Shown here one piece after another: positions 47,379-57,042 of a DNA stretch of 64,000 bases. The position numbers and the translations under genes were made by a program. The DNA comes from Planctomycetota bacterium (GTDB lineage Bacteria > Planctomycetota > UBA1135 > GCA-002686595). Numbering within the stretch: position 1 is the first letter of the stretch; each line of letters starts with the position of its first letter. The stretch covers positions 124,001 through 188,000 of the forward strand of contig JADYYP010000017.1 in the NCBI GenBank assembly GCA_020853575.1. Reading direction: 5' to 3'. The notes beneath the pieces were generated by a model. The model did no database searches. It saw only the letters and a program-made list of their open reading frames with translations, and had not been told where the DNA came from.

Positions 47379-49655
47379 TCAGTCGGTCACGCAGCCGCCA
47401 TTGAACACGCGGCCGTCGATCGCGCGGATCACCGGAATGACCTCTCCGCCGACCAAGGTGTCGATGCTGTTCTTGTCGATCACGCCCGAGAATCCGAAGC
47501 CGACGTTTTGGTGGAAGCCGACCCCGCAGGACAGCGCTTGCTGCGCTGCCTGCAAGTCGATGACCTTGCTCTTGAAGTCCGCGTAGCTCGAGAGGTACTG
47601 CATGTCGACCGCGGACGTCAGCGGGTCGACCGAGAAGTAGAAGAAGATCGCCTGCGAGATGTCGACCCAGGCGAGTTCCTCGATGCCCGTGCACGAATCG
47701 GCGAAGTCGTCGAAGGGATACATGTCGCCGTCGAAGTCGATGCCCAGCAGCACGCGCTCGTTCAGATCGTCCCAGCCCGCCGTGTCCGAGCCCGGCGGAA
47801 CAGTCGCGCCCGGGACCAACGCTCCGGCGTTGAGGATCGACGTACCGAAGGCTCCCGCGCCCGACTGCGCGTAGTTGGCCCAATTGACCTCGAGCGAGTC
47901 GCCCAACTGCGCCCGTTCGCGGTGCAGCGAGTTGGAAGCGATGCACGGTGCATTGTTCCAAGCATTGTTCGAGGGCAGCGTGCACGCGGGTGTGCCGCTC
48001 TCCCAAGACACGTACTTCTGTGTCGCGTCGGACGAGACGTAGATCTCGAGACGGCGGATGGTCCAAGTGTTCGCACCGCCGCTGGAGTGGTCGACGAAGG
48101 CCGTCAGTGCGCCGACGTCGATGTCGAGGTCGATTTGCGCGCTGTCCCCGCAGGGTCCGGAGAGCTGCTGGCCGTCGTAACCCTGTGGCCCGGTCAATTG
48201 GTTGTCGAAGTACGCGTCGACGACTTGCGTGAGCTGCCAGCCGCTCTGCGGGCCGACGAACACCTCGCTTCCCGCTCCGACCGCGACCGTGACATCGCCG
48301 CTGATCGTGACCGTGGTCGCGGGGCCGCCCAGCGACGCAAGGAAGGCCTGGGGCGGGTAGGGCGAGCCATCGCTCTTGAGCACGCCTGCGTCGAGCAGCA
48401 CGAGTTGCGTGTCGTCGACCAACCCGACCATGCCGCCGAGGCTCGAGGTCTGCAGGAAACCGCAGCGCGGTGTTCCGCTCCATTGGCCCGCGCCAGCGCT
48501 GGCGAAGCTCTCGACGCCGACTCCGATCGCTTCACCAGGCTGCAGGCGCTCGGCCGCTCCGGTGAGGTCGCGTACCTCTCCCAGACCCGTGAAAACCAGG
48601 CACTGCGTGAAGTCGCCACTGAAGGTGTCGCCCGGATTGGTCGCGATCGGTGTGTTGGTGCCGGCGTCGATCACGCTCTGCACGGCGAGCGTGATCAGCG
48701 TCGGGCCTCCGCCCGTGTCGACGCTGGCGACGATGCCGTTGACCACCGCGATCCCGGTGGTATCGAACTCGGTGCGCAGGAAGTGGGGGTGGTAGCGCAC
48801 CGCGTTCTGTTCGAGGTCATCACAGCCCGGATCGACGCCCAGCACGCCGTCCATCACGACGCTCGTCCCGACGTCGAGGTTCGCGAACGCGATCTGCGAT
48901 CCGATGCCCGCGCTGGATTGGTCGAAGCCGGCGACGAAACTGGTGCAGTCGGTGGGCTCGACGACGTACGCGGTGCCCTTGTCGTCCTCGACCGCGAACA
49001 CGCCCTCGGTCGCGTCGATCTCGGTGATCGTGCCCGCCAGAGCCATCGGAGTGCGCGTCGAGAGGAAGATGCGCGGGCCGACGGTGATCGAATCGGTGAC
49101 CACGCCGCTAGCCACCGAGTTGGCCACGTCGATATGCAGGAACAAGTAGGGCTGGTTCTCGTCGGCCGGCTCGGCGACGGTGAACGAGTTCAGCGCACCG
49201 AGCGGAAAGGTGGTCTCGACGCCGGTGTAGAGACTGCCGGCGGGATCGAACAGCGGATAGACGGGCACGTCGGCCTGCGAGAGGTCTTTCGCGGTGATCG
49301 TGAGCTTGAAGCTCAGCGTGTCGTAGCTGCCGGCCGCGATCGGACGCGACGCGATCGGCGCCGCGGTGCCTTGGTAGGCCAGCGCGTCGATCGTCACCGG
49401 CGCGTCGACGCCCTCCTCGATCAGGTAGGTTGCGCCGCCGGACCCGATCAAGGCCAGCTCCAAGAAGGTGATGTCGAGCTCGCTCAGGTCACTTGCGCCC
49501 ACGTCGCCCAGCGCGACGGTCGCCGCCGGATTGCGCAAGAAGTCGCTGGTGTTCGAGCCACCGTCGTCACCGCCTCCGCCACCGCCGCAGGCGCTGACGA
49601 GCAGGGTCGGGTAAAGAGCGAGAAGCGCGCGAGAGCGCGCGAAGCGTGCGTGCAT
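47379..49655 (-). CDS. Large lipoprotein with DUF4382-like N-terminus
   Basis: 758 residues. Lipobox VSAC followed by poly-Gly, then ATVALGDVGASDLSELDITFLELAL and IAAGSYDTLSFKLTI, resembling the DUF4382 family of secreted lipoproteins. The rest (about 550 residues) is rich in beta strands with repeated SGDFTQC-like Cys; no further domain is recognised. It precedes the subtilisin-type protease gene by 181 bases, possibly in one transcript. The name DUF4382 is by pattern recall and needs a profile search. Confidence 0.65.
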   Translation of the reverse strand: MHARFARSRALLALYPTLLVSACGGGGGGDDGGSNTSDFLRNPAATVALGDVGASDLSELDITFLELALIGSGGATYLIEEGVDAPVTIDALAYQGTAAPIASRPIAAGSYDTLSFKLTITAKDLSQADVPVYPLFDPAGSLYTGVETTFPLGALNSFTVAEPADENQPYLFLHIDVANSVASGVVTDSITVGPRIFLSTRTPMALAGTITEIDATEGVFAVEDDKGTAYVVEPTDCTSFVAGFDQSSAGIGSQIAFANLDVGTSVVMDGVLGVDPGCDDLEQNAVRYHPHFLRTEFDTTGIAVVNGIVASVDTGGGPTLITLAVQSVIDAGTNTPIATNPGDTFSGDFTQCLVFTGLGEVRDLTGAAERLQPGEAIGVGVESFASAGAGQWSGTPRCGFLQTSSLGGMVGLVDDTQLVLLDAGVLKSDGSPYPPQAFLASLGGPATTVTISGDVTVAVGAGSEVFVGPQSGWQLTQVVDAYFDNQLTGPQGYDGQQLSGPCGDSAQIDLDIDVGALTAFVDHSSGGANTWTIRRLEIYVSSDATQKYVSWESGTPACTLPSNNAWNNAPCIASNSLHRERAQLGDSLEVNWANYAQSGAGAFGTSILNAGALVPGATVPPGSDTAGWDDLNERVLLGIDFDGDMYPFDDFADSCTGIEELAWVDISQAIFFYFSVDPLTSAVDMQYLSSYADFKSKVIDLQAAQQALSCGVGFHQNVGFGFSGVIDKNSIDTLVGGEVIPVIRAIDGRVFNGGCVTD

Positions 49656-49853
49656 GGGGAGTCTCCGTCGTCGAGGTACGGCCCGGCCATCGACGACGAA
49701 CTCGGCGCGCTTGAGCGCGGAGCGCCGCGGGCCGCGGGGATCCGCCAGACTGGCTCAGCTCCAGGAAAGTCGGGCGCCGAGCTTCAGCTCTGCTTCAGGG
49801 CTGCTTCAGGACGTTGACATCGCCGGCACGCGCACCGACCGCGATCACCGGCC

Positions 49854-51188
49854 TCACGAGCGGGAGTACGCCAAGCCGCGCAGGACGCGCTTGAGCTCCG
49901 TGCGACGCACGTCGACGTGCAGCGTCACGATCACCTCGTTCGCACCCGCGCCATACTCGATGCTGGCGCCGCAGTCCTTGCCGCCCGCAACGCTCAGCGC
50001 CCGCGCCGCGGTCTCGAGATTCGCGCGCAGCGTGTGCATCGCGCCGAAGTACTCGCCGGCGTCGCGCTCGCTGTCCCAGACGCTCACCCAGCGCAGCACG
50101 CACGCATCACCGTTCGAGATCAGCGCCAGCCGGTCGCCGTCCCAGCCCTTGGCGATCTCGCTCGAGAAGGCGATCCCGAGGATCGCGGCGGGGCTCTTGA
50201 GGTCGATCCCTTCGCGCTCTTGGGGCGGAGTGCACTGGATCGCGATCATCAATTCGCCCAGCGTGTCCTGGCGCTCCAGCGACCAGCCCTCGGCGAGCCC
50301 CGAGGTCTCGAAGGTCAAGCGTGTCGGTTCGTCGCGCTGCGCGGGATCCCAGTACTTCGCCGGGTGCAGGATCTGCTCGGTCGAGCGCGGTGGCTCCTTG
50401 AACGCGGCGCGAATGTCCGCGCTGTTGACGGGCTTGGTCTGCGCGGCCATCAGGCTCTCGGTGCGCTGCAGGAACGCTGCACCCGCCATGTAGACGCCGA
50501 GCATTGGCTTCCACATCCACGCGGGCGCGCCGCTCAGCGAGGTCATCTGATCCATGTCCTGCTGCGAGATCGACGACATGTCGAGCGAGCCTGCGTTGGC
50601 CAGCGTCCACTGCGTCATCACGGCCGTGCCCGAGCCTTCGACCACGGCTTGGAACGCGAGCTGTGCATCGGTGTCGTCGCCCAGGCGCTCGAGCGTGGCG
50701 TCGATGCCGAAGAGTTGGTCGTCCAGCGCGTGGTCCAGCTCGTGCGCCAGCGTGATGCGTGTCAGCGCCAGCGGGAGCTCTTCCATCAAGCTGAACGAGT
50801 CGGTGTCGGGGTCGTAGAAGCCCGCGACCTGGCTCTCGAGCAGCTCGAAGGTCTTGGCGCGCAGGTCGAGGTCGGGCGGAATCGCGCCGAGCAGCTTGGC
50901 GATGCGCTCGTCCGCGCGTTGCACCTTCGGGTCGACGTGCTTGGCCTCGCGCTGCTTGGCGTACTCGATCAGGTCCGCCTTGCTGCTGATGCGCACGCTG
51001 ACCGGACGCTCGAAGCGCTCGCCGCGCAGGCCCTCGATGTCGGCCTCGATCGTGCGGCTGAGTTGCTCCAGCTCGGCCTGCGTCCAGCGTTTCGCGCCCG
51101 GTTTGGACTGCGGGTCCTGGCGCACGGCGGGAGCGGACGCGGACGAGGAGAGCGGCACGCAGGCGAGGAACAGGGCGAGGATCTGCAT
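49854..51188 (-). CDS. Secreted HExxH metallopeptidase-like protein
   Basis: 444 residues from ATG 51188. Signal peptide MQILALFLACVPLSSSASA. The zinc site is LAHELDHALDDQ with H149, E150 and H153, and GFYDPDTDSFSLMEELP lies just before it, as in planctomycetal zincin-like proteins. The third ligand is probably the Glu in AFQAVVEGSGTAVM, about 30 residues on, an E-type zinc ligand in the gluzincin style. The C-terminal half includes AGEYFGAMHTLRANLE. Likely a periplasmic or extracellular protease; substrate unknown. Confidence 0.75.
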   Translation of the reverse strand: MQILALFLACVPLSSSASAPAVRQDPQSKPGAKRWTQAELEQLSRTIEADIEGLRGERFERPVSVRISSKADLIEYAKQREAKHVDPKVQRADERIAKLLGAIPPDLDLRAKTFELLESQVAGFYDPDTDSFSLMEELPLALTRITLAHELDHALDDQLFGIDATLERLGDDTDAQLAFQAVVEGSGTAVMTQWTLANAGSLDMSSISQQDMDQMTSLSGAPAWMWKPMLGVYMAGAAFLQRTESLMAAQTKPVNSADIRAAFKEPPRSTEQILHPAKYWDPAQRDEPTRLTFETSGLAEGWSLERQDTLGELMIAIQCTPPQEREGIDLKSPAAILGIAFSSEIAKGWDGDRLALISNGDACVLRWVSVWDSERDAGEYFGAMHTLRANLETAARALSVAGGKDCGASIEYGAGANEVIVTLHVDVRRTELKRVLRGLAYSRS

Positions 51189-51264
51189 GGCGCAGAGGAT
51201 AGTGCGCGCGGCGTGCGGAGCGCGCGCTCGGCCGGGTTCCAACGCGCTTCGAACGCGCTCTCCG

Positions 51265-51753
51265 TCAACCCTTCTTCTCGTGGCAGCACTGGTCGATGAC
51301 GACCGCGGACGCCAAGAGCAGTACATCGTCCTCGCCGTCGGAGACCTCGATCCCGTAGCTGTCGCGGAACGCGAACCACTGCTTGCTCACGCGCGCCACG
51401 AGCGTGCCGTGGCGCCGGAACTCGTACTCGTGCTCGAAGAAGTCGCCGTCGGCCACGAGGTCGTCGGGTCCGGGCACGTCGACGGTGAACTCGCAGTGGA
51501 AGAAGGTGAACAGCGTCTTCCTGACCGTGGCGAGCACTTCGCTTCCGCGGGTGATCTCGAACGTCGGCCCCCAGGCGAGCAGGCGTTGGCGGATGAAGGC
51601 CAACTCGTGCCCCTGCATGTCCTGGAAGGACAGCTTGGCACCGAGTGAGAACGCGCGTCCGTCGACGAAGTAGCGCTCGCGGTCGAGCTCGTCGCGGATC
51701 ACGTAGTCGTCGCCGAAGGCGAGTAGGTTCTGACGCATCTTGTAGCGGGTCAA
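51265..51753 (-). CDS. LURP-one-related (DUF567) protein
   Basis: 162 residues from TTG 51753. The whole sequence follows the LURP-one/tubby-like barrel family: MRQNLLAFGDDYVI, YFVDGRAFSLGAKLSFQDMQG, TLFTFFHCEFTVDVPGPDDL, EYEFRRHGTLVARVSKQWFAFRDSYGIEV and a final ASAVVIDQCCHEKKG. The TTG start gives the usual family N-terminus (RYKMRQ); ATG 51738 would be five residues shorter. Bacterial members are of unknown role; tubby-like relatives bind phospholipids. It is not clearly part of an operon. Confidence 0.88.
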   Translation of the reverse strand: MTRYKMRQNLLAFGDDYVIRDELDRERYFVDGRAFSLGAKLSFQDMQGHELAFIRQRLLAWGPTFEITRGSEVLATVRKTLFTFFHCEFTVDVPGPDDLVADGDFFEHEYEFRRHGTLVARVSKQWFAFRDSYGIEVSDGEDDVLLLASAVVIDQCCHEKKG

Positions 51754-51947
51754 AGTGCTGCTACTGGCGAGGTGGGGGAGCGCCAGGCTACGCGTGCGCG
51801 GCGCGGCTGTTCGCTCCGATTTCGACGCGAAATTCGCTGCGCACCCCGCGGCCTCCGCGCTCGGGGAGGCGGGCGCTCGGAGCCGGGGGCCGCGAGGCTA
51901 GACTCTTCGGCGCGTTTTCCGTCCCCCCTGGCCCCGTGGAGTTCGCC

Positions 51948-52463
51948 ATGCGCCGACTCGTGCTCGTCCTCGCGTCCCTGACCTCGACTGGCTGTGCGAC
52001 ATCGAATCTGCGTGTCGTCGAGGCTTCGCGCCCCGCCGATCGCGCCACTTTCGAGCGTCTGTGCAAGCTCGCCGGAACGTGGCAGTCGCAGGATCCCAGC
52101 GGAGCGTGGTACGACGCGGCGATCTTCCGCGTGTCGTCGAATGGCAGCGTGGTCGTCGAGACCATGTTCCCCGGCGCGCAACACGAGATGACGAACGTCT
52201 ACCACCTCGACGGCGCGTCGGTGGTGCTGACGCACTATTGCGCCGTCGGCAATCAGCCGCGCATGCGAGCCGCTGCGACCGGCGGGGACTCGGTGGCCTT
52301 CGAGTTCGACTCGGTCACCAACGTGACGGATCCGCAGACCGACGTGATGAGCTCGATGGACCTGCGCTTCGTCGACGACGACCACGTCGTGCAGTCGTGG
52401 GGCTCGCTGAAGAAGACCACGCACCCCGAGCCGGTGGTGTTCGAGCTGCAGCGCAAGCGCTGA
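51948..52463 (+). CDS. Small lipoprotein, DUF1579/lipocalin-like
   Basis: 171 residues from ATG 51948. Lipobox TSTGCAT. The mature part (LAGTWQSQDPSGAWYDAAIF, SNGSVVVETMFPGAQHEMTNVYHLDG, DLRFVDDDHVVQSWGS) resembles lipocalin-like DUF1579-type ligand-binding folds. It is divergent from the LURP-one gene. The pseudopilin operon starts 193 bases downstream. Confidence 0.65.
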   Translation: MRRLVLVLASLTSTGCATSNLRVVEASRPADRATFERLCKLAGTWQSQDPSGAWYDAAIFRVSSNGSVVVETMFPGAQHEMTNVYHLDGASVVLTHYCAVGNQPRMRAAATGGDSVAFEFDSVTNVTDPQTDVMSSMDLRFVDDDHVVQSWGSLKKTTHPEPVVFELQRKR

Positions 52464-52656
52464 ACGTTTTTCGAGGAGCTGGGCGCGGGGGCTGGGCGCG
52501 GTCGAGGATCGCGGCGCGCGCGCTCCGCGAAAGGGCTTCCAGGGGACGCGGCGCTTCTCCTGCGAATTCGGGCCCAGTGGTCAAGTCGGCCACCGAATCC
52601 ACTCGAACTGTGGCGCGGCTCCCGGTCCAGACACCCGGAGCCGCAAGGAACCAAGG

Positions 52657-53064
52657 GTGGAATCGCAACGCCGCAATCGAGTTCCGCGACGACGGGGAGC
52701 GTCCGCGGGACTGACCCTGCTCGAGGTGGTCATCGCGATCACGGTCACGACCGTGATCCTGATCGCTTCGGCTGCCGCCTTCTCCGGCAGCGTCAACGCG
52801 GTCAACCAGGCCAAACGCATGGGACGTGCCGCGGCGTTCCTCGAGACGGTCATGGAGGATCTCGCTGCGCAGTCGTACTCGGACTTGCCGAGCTTCAACG
52901 GCAACGCGTTCTACGACCAAGCCAGCCAGGCCGACTCGGACTTCGGGGTCACCGTGACGGTGTTCCTCTCGGCCGTCGACCTGTTGCAGTTGCGCGCGGT
53001 GCTCACCGACTTGCGCACGGGTGAAGTGATCGGAGACGTGGTGACGTTGAGGACGCGCCGATGA
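52657..53064 (+). CDS. Type II/IV minor pseudopilin
   Basis: 135 residues from GTG 52657. Basic N-terminus then the prepilin peptidase site G-LTLLEVVIAI with Glu at +5 and a hydrophobic helix. The rest is a short globular head. It overlaps the next gene by ATGA (53061-53064). First of four coupled genes for a pilus-like or type II secretion structure. Confidence 0.85.
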   Translation: MESQRRNRVPRRRGASAGLTLLEVVIAITVTTVILIASAAAFSGSVNAVNQAKRMGRAAAFLETVMEDLAAQSYSDLPSFNGNAFYDQASQADSDFGVTVTVFLSAVDLLQLRAVLTDLRTGEVIGDVVTLRTRR

Positions 53065-53642
53065 AGCAGCGACGAGCGGGTTTCTCGTTGGTCGAGACCG
53101 TGATCGCCATGGGGGGCTTCCTGGTGGTCGCGTACGCCTTGGTGGTCACGCTCGACATCGGGCGCGACACCGAACAGCTGGTGCGCACTGGAGCCGTGCA
53201 GAACCGCGAGATCCGCGCGGCGTCGCGGCGTCTGGTCGACGAGTTGCGCTCGTCGCGCGATTCGGCGATCTCGGTCACGACGCTGGCCGATGGCAACCAC
53301 GAGCTGACGTTCATGGTGCCGATTCAACTCGCGGGCGTGAACTCGTGGGGCGTATACGACCGTTCGCTGGGCAGCGACGAGGCCTCGCAGAACCACGAGG
53401 ACTGGCAGATCCGCTACACCGTCGACGCGCAGGGGCGATTGGTCCGGCAACTGATAGACGAACAGGCCGCGGTGCAGACCCAGACCGTCGTCGCGCAGCT
53501 CGCGACCAGCGACGCGGCGCCCGGGTTCCAGGTCGAGGATTCAGGCGACGTGTGGGTGATCACGATCACCCGCGCGTCGAGCAGCACCCAGGGGAGTGGA
53601 GAGGTGGAGGTGTTCCATGTGCAGACTCGCAACGACGACTGA
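53061..53642 (+). CDS. Type II/IV minor pseudopilin
   Basis: 193 residues. Prepilin motif RAGFSLVETVIAMGGF: cleavage after Gly and Glu at +5. A C-terminal globular part contains GFQVEDSGDVWVITITRASSSTQG. Coupled to the previous gene by ATGA and overlapping the PilX-like gene by 26 bases. Probably part of a minor-pilin tip complex. Confidence 0.85.
   Translation: MKQRRAGFSLVETVIAMGGFLVVAYALVVTLDIGRDTEQLVRTGAVQNREIRAASRRLVDELRSSRDSAISVTTLADGNHELTFMVPIQLAGVNSWGVYDRSLGSDEASQNHEDWQIRYTVDAQGRLVRQLIDEQAAVQTQTVVAQLATSDAAPGFQVEDSGDVWVITITRASSSTQGSGEVEVFHVQTRNDD
53606..53610 (+). promoter_or_regulatory. Ribosome binding site GGAGG inside upstream gene
   Basis: GGAGG lies six bases before ATG 53617, within the end of the second pseudopilin gene. 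It favours that ATG over the upstream GTG at 53596. Confidence 0.6.
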
Positions 53643-55542
53643 GAGCGACTTCGTTTCGGAGGTTCGCGAGCGAGAGCTCGCGCGCCGCGGCCAACGTGGA
53701 TCGGCGCTGATCGGCGCCTTGATCGTCACCATGGCGCTGCTCGGGCTGGTGTACGCCTCGGTCTCGATGTCGTCGGTCGAGGTGCTCGACGCTCGTCGCG
53801 CGGTCAACGAGGTGCGCGCGCGCCAGGTGGCCAGCGCAGGCATGGAGCGCGGGCTCAACTTCATGAGCACGGCGGCGGAGAACGCCGGCATGCAGAATCC
53901 GATCACGATGCTGGCCGACTTGTTCGCCGGCGGGGCCACGATCACGCCCTACATCGGCGAGCCGCTGATGAACGGAGCCCAACAGGTCGGCGCCTACACG
54001 GTGTCGATCACCCTCGTCAGCCAGACGAACTCGGAAGTCAACATCCTGGTGCGCTCGACGGGCTACTTGCCAGACGCGCCGAACGATGGCGGTCGCGTCG
54101 AGGCCTGGCACGCGATCGAGGCCACCGTGCGCTACGCGCTCGCGCCCAGCGAGGTCTTCGACTACGGGTACTTCATCAACAACTGGGGTTGGTTCTACGG
54201 CAACACCATCGCCTGCCGCGGCAACATCCGCAGCAACGGTCAATTCGATGCCGCGGGCTACGCGCCCTACGCCGGTGGGCAACCGATCTACGACTCGGTC
54301 TCGACCTCCGGCGGGTCGACGACGCTCACGGGCTACCACGACGACAACGGCGACGGACTGACCGACGGCAACGATGGCGGCATCTTCGCTTCGTGGGACA
54401 TCATCGGAGCGCAGAACATCACCGGCGTCGGTGGGCAAAGCTCGAATCAGCACGAGTTCGAGGAGCAGATCGAGATGCCGAACTTGAGCGACCTGACGCG
54501 CTACGAGGTCAACGCGCTCGCGGCCAACAGCTCGATCACCATCGGCGGGGTCACCTACAGCGACGCGGTCTACGGTGACGAGGCCGGCGAGAAGCAGAAC
54601 CTCTACTTGGTCGGCACCGCCGCCAACCCGATCGTGCTGAACGGTCCGGTGGTGGTTCGCGGCGACGTGGTGATCTCGGGCTACGTCACCGGTCAGGGCG
54701 CGATCTACTCCGGTGGCAACGTCTACTGCCCGAATTCGATCCTCTACAAGAACGGGCCGACGACGACGCGCCCCGCGAACAACACGCAGGCCGCGACCGA
54801 GGCCTGGATCACGGCCAACGCGAGCAAGGACTTCTTGGGACTGTTCGCGCGCGAGAACGTGGTCGTCGGCGACTACACGCACACCTGGTGGCAGTACTAC
54901 GTCAACAGCTGGATGAACGCCTCGATGAACAAGTCCGAGGAGGACGCAGGCGAGGACGGCATCCCCAACACGTACGCGGGCCGCGACGGCGTCGTCGGTA
55001 CCGAGGACGACGACCTGCTCGAGGACGACGGCGTGTTCACGATCGACCACTACACCGACGCCGACGCGCTGTTGGGCTTGATCCCGCCCGGTTCGGACGT
55101 CGGTGACCCGATCCCGGGCACCGGCGAGGACATCGACGGCGACGGCGTGTACGACGACGGCGCGGTGCTCGCGGACGTGATGCTCGGGTACTCGCTGAAC
55201 ACCACCAACTTCGGCGGCAACATGCCGGGCGCCGGCATCGCCAGCTACAGCTCGATCGCCTCGGTGTACGCCAACCGCTTCGACGCCGTGTTCTACACCA
55301 ATCACTCGTTCTGCTGGCTGGTGCTGGGTGGCGCCGCGGCGTCGATCAACGGTGCGCTGATCAGCCGCAACGAGAACATCGTGTACGGCACCCCGAGCTT
55401 GGACACCAACTACGACTGTCGCTTGCTGGGTGGCGCATCGAGCATGGCCGCGGACTTGCTCCCGCTGACCCTGCGCTCGGCCGAGATCCTGCGCTGGAAC
55501 TCGCTCGACGAAGACCCCAACCGCTACGTGGTCGCGCCGTGA
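53617..55542 (+). CDS. Large PilX-like pseudopilin-complex protein
   Basis: 641 residues from ATG 53617. After an unusual basic start comes RGSALIGALIVTMALLGLVYA, the PilX/GspK-type N-terminus without Glu at +5. The long beta-rich body includes two EF-hand-like loops, DDNGDGLTDGND near residue 242 and DIDGDGVYDDG near residue 505, plus a more acidic loop (EDDDLLEDDG). These suggest calcium binding. It overlaps the preceding pseudopilin gene by 26 bases and the next gene by four. A much larger body than typical minor pilins makes it the likely tip or adhesin of this system. Confidence 0.8.
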   Translation: MCRLATTTESDFVSEVRERELARRGQRGSALIGALIVTMALLGLVYASVSMSSVEVLDARRAVNEVRARQVASAGMERGLNFMSTAAENAGMQNPITMLADLFAGGATITPYIGEPLMNGAQQVGAYTVSITLVSQTNSEVNILVRSTGYLPDAPNDGGRVEAWHAIEATVRYALAPSEVFDYGYFINNWGWFYGNTIACRGNIRSNGQFDAAGYAPYAGGQPIYDSVSTSGGSTTLTGYHDDNGDGLTDGNDGGIFASWDIIGAQNITGVGGQSSNQHEFEEQIEMPNLSDLTRYEVNALAANSSITIGGVTYSDAVYGDEAGEKQNLYLVGTAANPIVLNGPVVVRGDVVISGYVTGQGAIYSGGNVYCPNSILYKNGPTTTRPANNTQAATEAWITANASKDFLGLFARENVVVGDYTHTWWQYYVNSWMNASMNKSEEDAGEDGIPNTYAGRDGVVGTEDDDLLEDDGVFTIDHYTDADALLGLIPPGSDVGDPIPGTGEDIDGDGVYDDGAVLADVMLGYSLNTTNFGGNMPGAGIASYSSIASVYANRFDAVFYTNHSFCWLVLGGAAASINGALISRNENIVYGTPSLDTNYDCRLLGGASSMAADLLPLTLRSAEILRWNSLDEDPNRYVVAP

Positions 55543-56174
55543 GCTTCCATTCACTTCGACGGGCGCCGCAGCGCGCACTCCTGCTCGGCGTCGGTGTGCT
55601 GGCGCTCGCGGTGGACGTACACGCACAGCAGGCCGACCCGCAGCCGAGTGAGTTCGACCGCCGGCAGATCGAGCGCGTTCTGGCCGGGCGCAGCCGCGAC
55701 ACGCTGCACCCGTCCGATGACCCGCTGCTGATCGTAGGGCGCGAGCAAGGAGACAACGACCTGCGCTCGGGCACGCCGGCCTTGCAACGCAGCGATCGCC
55801 GAGTGCTGACCGAGGACGCCGAGGTGGCTCGCGCGCGCCGGTTGGCGATGTACGAAGAGGGCGCGACCTACACTTCGCCCTTGCCGTCGGAGGAGCCCCA
55901 ACCGCGCCCCGAAGGCACGCGCATGCGCCGCTTCGCTGCCCCGGAGGCGAGCGAGGAAATGGAGTTCGGCGTCGGGTTCTGGGTCGTTTGCGCCGTGCTC
56001 GGCGCGCTGGGCGTCGCCTGGGCGATCAAGTGCTTGCCCGAGGCTCAACCCCGCCGCTTGCAGCCTGCGTCGCACTCGCCCGCCGTTTCGCACGGGCACG
56101 CTGCGCAGCATGCCGCAGCGCACTCGAGTGCGGCGGCCGGGCACGGCCCGTCGCAGACTCCGCCGCAAGCGTGA
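55539..56174 (+). CDS. Small anchored protein of the pseudopilin cluster
   Basis: 211 residues from GTG 55539, overlapping the PilX-like gene by GTGA. Signal peptide ending near VDVHAQQ, an acidic and Arg-rich middle, one membrane helix (GVGFWVVCAVLGALGVAWAI) and a His/Ala/Ser-rich C-terminal tail. No family is recognised. Its coupling to the pilus genes suggests a role in assembling or anchoring that structure. Confidence 0.7.
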   Translation: MSFHSLRRAPQRALLLGVGVLALAVDVHAQQADPQPSEFDRRQIERVLAGRSRDTLHPSDDPLLIVGREQGDNDLRSGTPALQRSDRRVLTEDAEVARARRLAMYEEGATYTSPLPSEEPQPRPEGTRMRRFAAPEASEEMEFGVGFWVVCAVLGALGVAWAIKCLPEAQPRRLQPASHSPAVSHGHAAQHAAAHSSAAAGHGPSQTPPQA

Positions 56175-56192
56175 CGAGCTGCGATCCGCGGC

Positions 56193-56957
56193 TCAGCGGC
56201 GCGGCGTTTCGAGCTGGCCGCGATCGACGATCATGATCTTCTGCCAGATGTTGCGGCTGAGTCCGTGCGCCATCGACTCGACCTCTGCTACGGCGGCCAA
56301 CACGACTTCGTCCGCCAGCGACTGCGCGTGCAGCGCCGCGAGCTTGCTGATCAACGCCAGCATCTCGCTGCAGTAGTCGAGGTAGCGCACGAGCTCGAAG
56401 GGCGAGAGCACTCGCTCGGGTGACGATGGTGTGTCGGCCCTCGGCTGCGCCACGCGCTCCGGATCCTTGGTGAGCTGGTGCATGTCGACGATGTGCGCCA
56501 ACGAGCGCAAGGTGTGGATCGACTTCAGCGCGCGCTTGCGCTTGATGCGTGTCTCGAGCGTGACCAGGAACGCGATGAACAGGCCGAAGAAGATCAGCTC
56601 GTTGATCACGGCCTCGAGCCCCTGGACCAAGTCCGAGACGCTCTCGAACAGCGTGGCCTGGGGCGCGAGCGCCGCGATCGACGACGCGATCAACCCCAGC
56701 GCCGCGGCGATCACCAGCATGGCCGGCACCCGCACCCAGTAGATCGGACGACCCAGGTCGGCGATTTCGCGCGCCGTCGCGCACGCGACGCTCTCGAGCT
56801 CCACGGCGACACGTCCGAGATTGGCCTCGGGGAAGCGCTCGCGCACGCGTTGGCGCAGGCGCTCCGCGGTCCGGGCGATCTGCTCCGCGTCCAGCTTGCG
56901 CAGACTGCTCGACGCAGGTTTCTCGAGCGCGGGGTCGCGGGGCAGGTCGTCGTTCAT
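56193..56957 (-). CDS. Membrane protein with two TM segments
   Basis: 254 residues. An acidic, helical N-terminus, then two adjacent membrane helices (VPAMLVIAAALGLIASSIAALA and VINELIFFGLFIAFLVTL) separated by a short loop, and a long helical C-terminal cytoplasmic part. Similar in general layout to uncharacterised bacterial proteins of this size. It follows the sigma/anti-sigma operon on the same strand, 85 bases on, and converges on the pseudopilin cluster. Confidence 0.7.
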   Translation of the reverse strand: MNDDLPRDPALEKPASSSLRKLDAEQIARTAERLRQRVRERFPEANLGRVAVELESVACATAREIADLGRPIYWVRVPAMLVIAAALGLIASSIAALAPQATLFESVSDLVQGLEAVINELIFFGLFIAFLVTLETRIKRKRALKSIHTLRSLAHIVDMHQLTKDPERVAQPRADTPSSPERVLSPFELVRYLDYCSEMLALISKLAALHAQSLADEVVLAAVAEVESMAHGLSRNIWQKIMIVDRGQLETPRR

Positions 56958-57042
56958 GCGAGCGTCGCGCGGCTGTACCAGGCTTCGCGCGGACCTTCAA
57001 GCTTGCGCAGCCGCGAGCGGGCCCGGAGTCGGCCGCTGCGAC

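Noticed and set aside
44330..49817. Two long plus-strand frames opposite the subtilisin and DUF4382-like genes
   Set aside because: They mirror the minus-strand genes, which have signal peptides, catalytic triads and lipoboxes. The plus frames have none.
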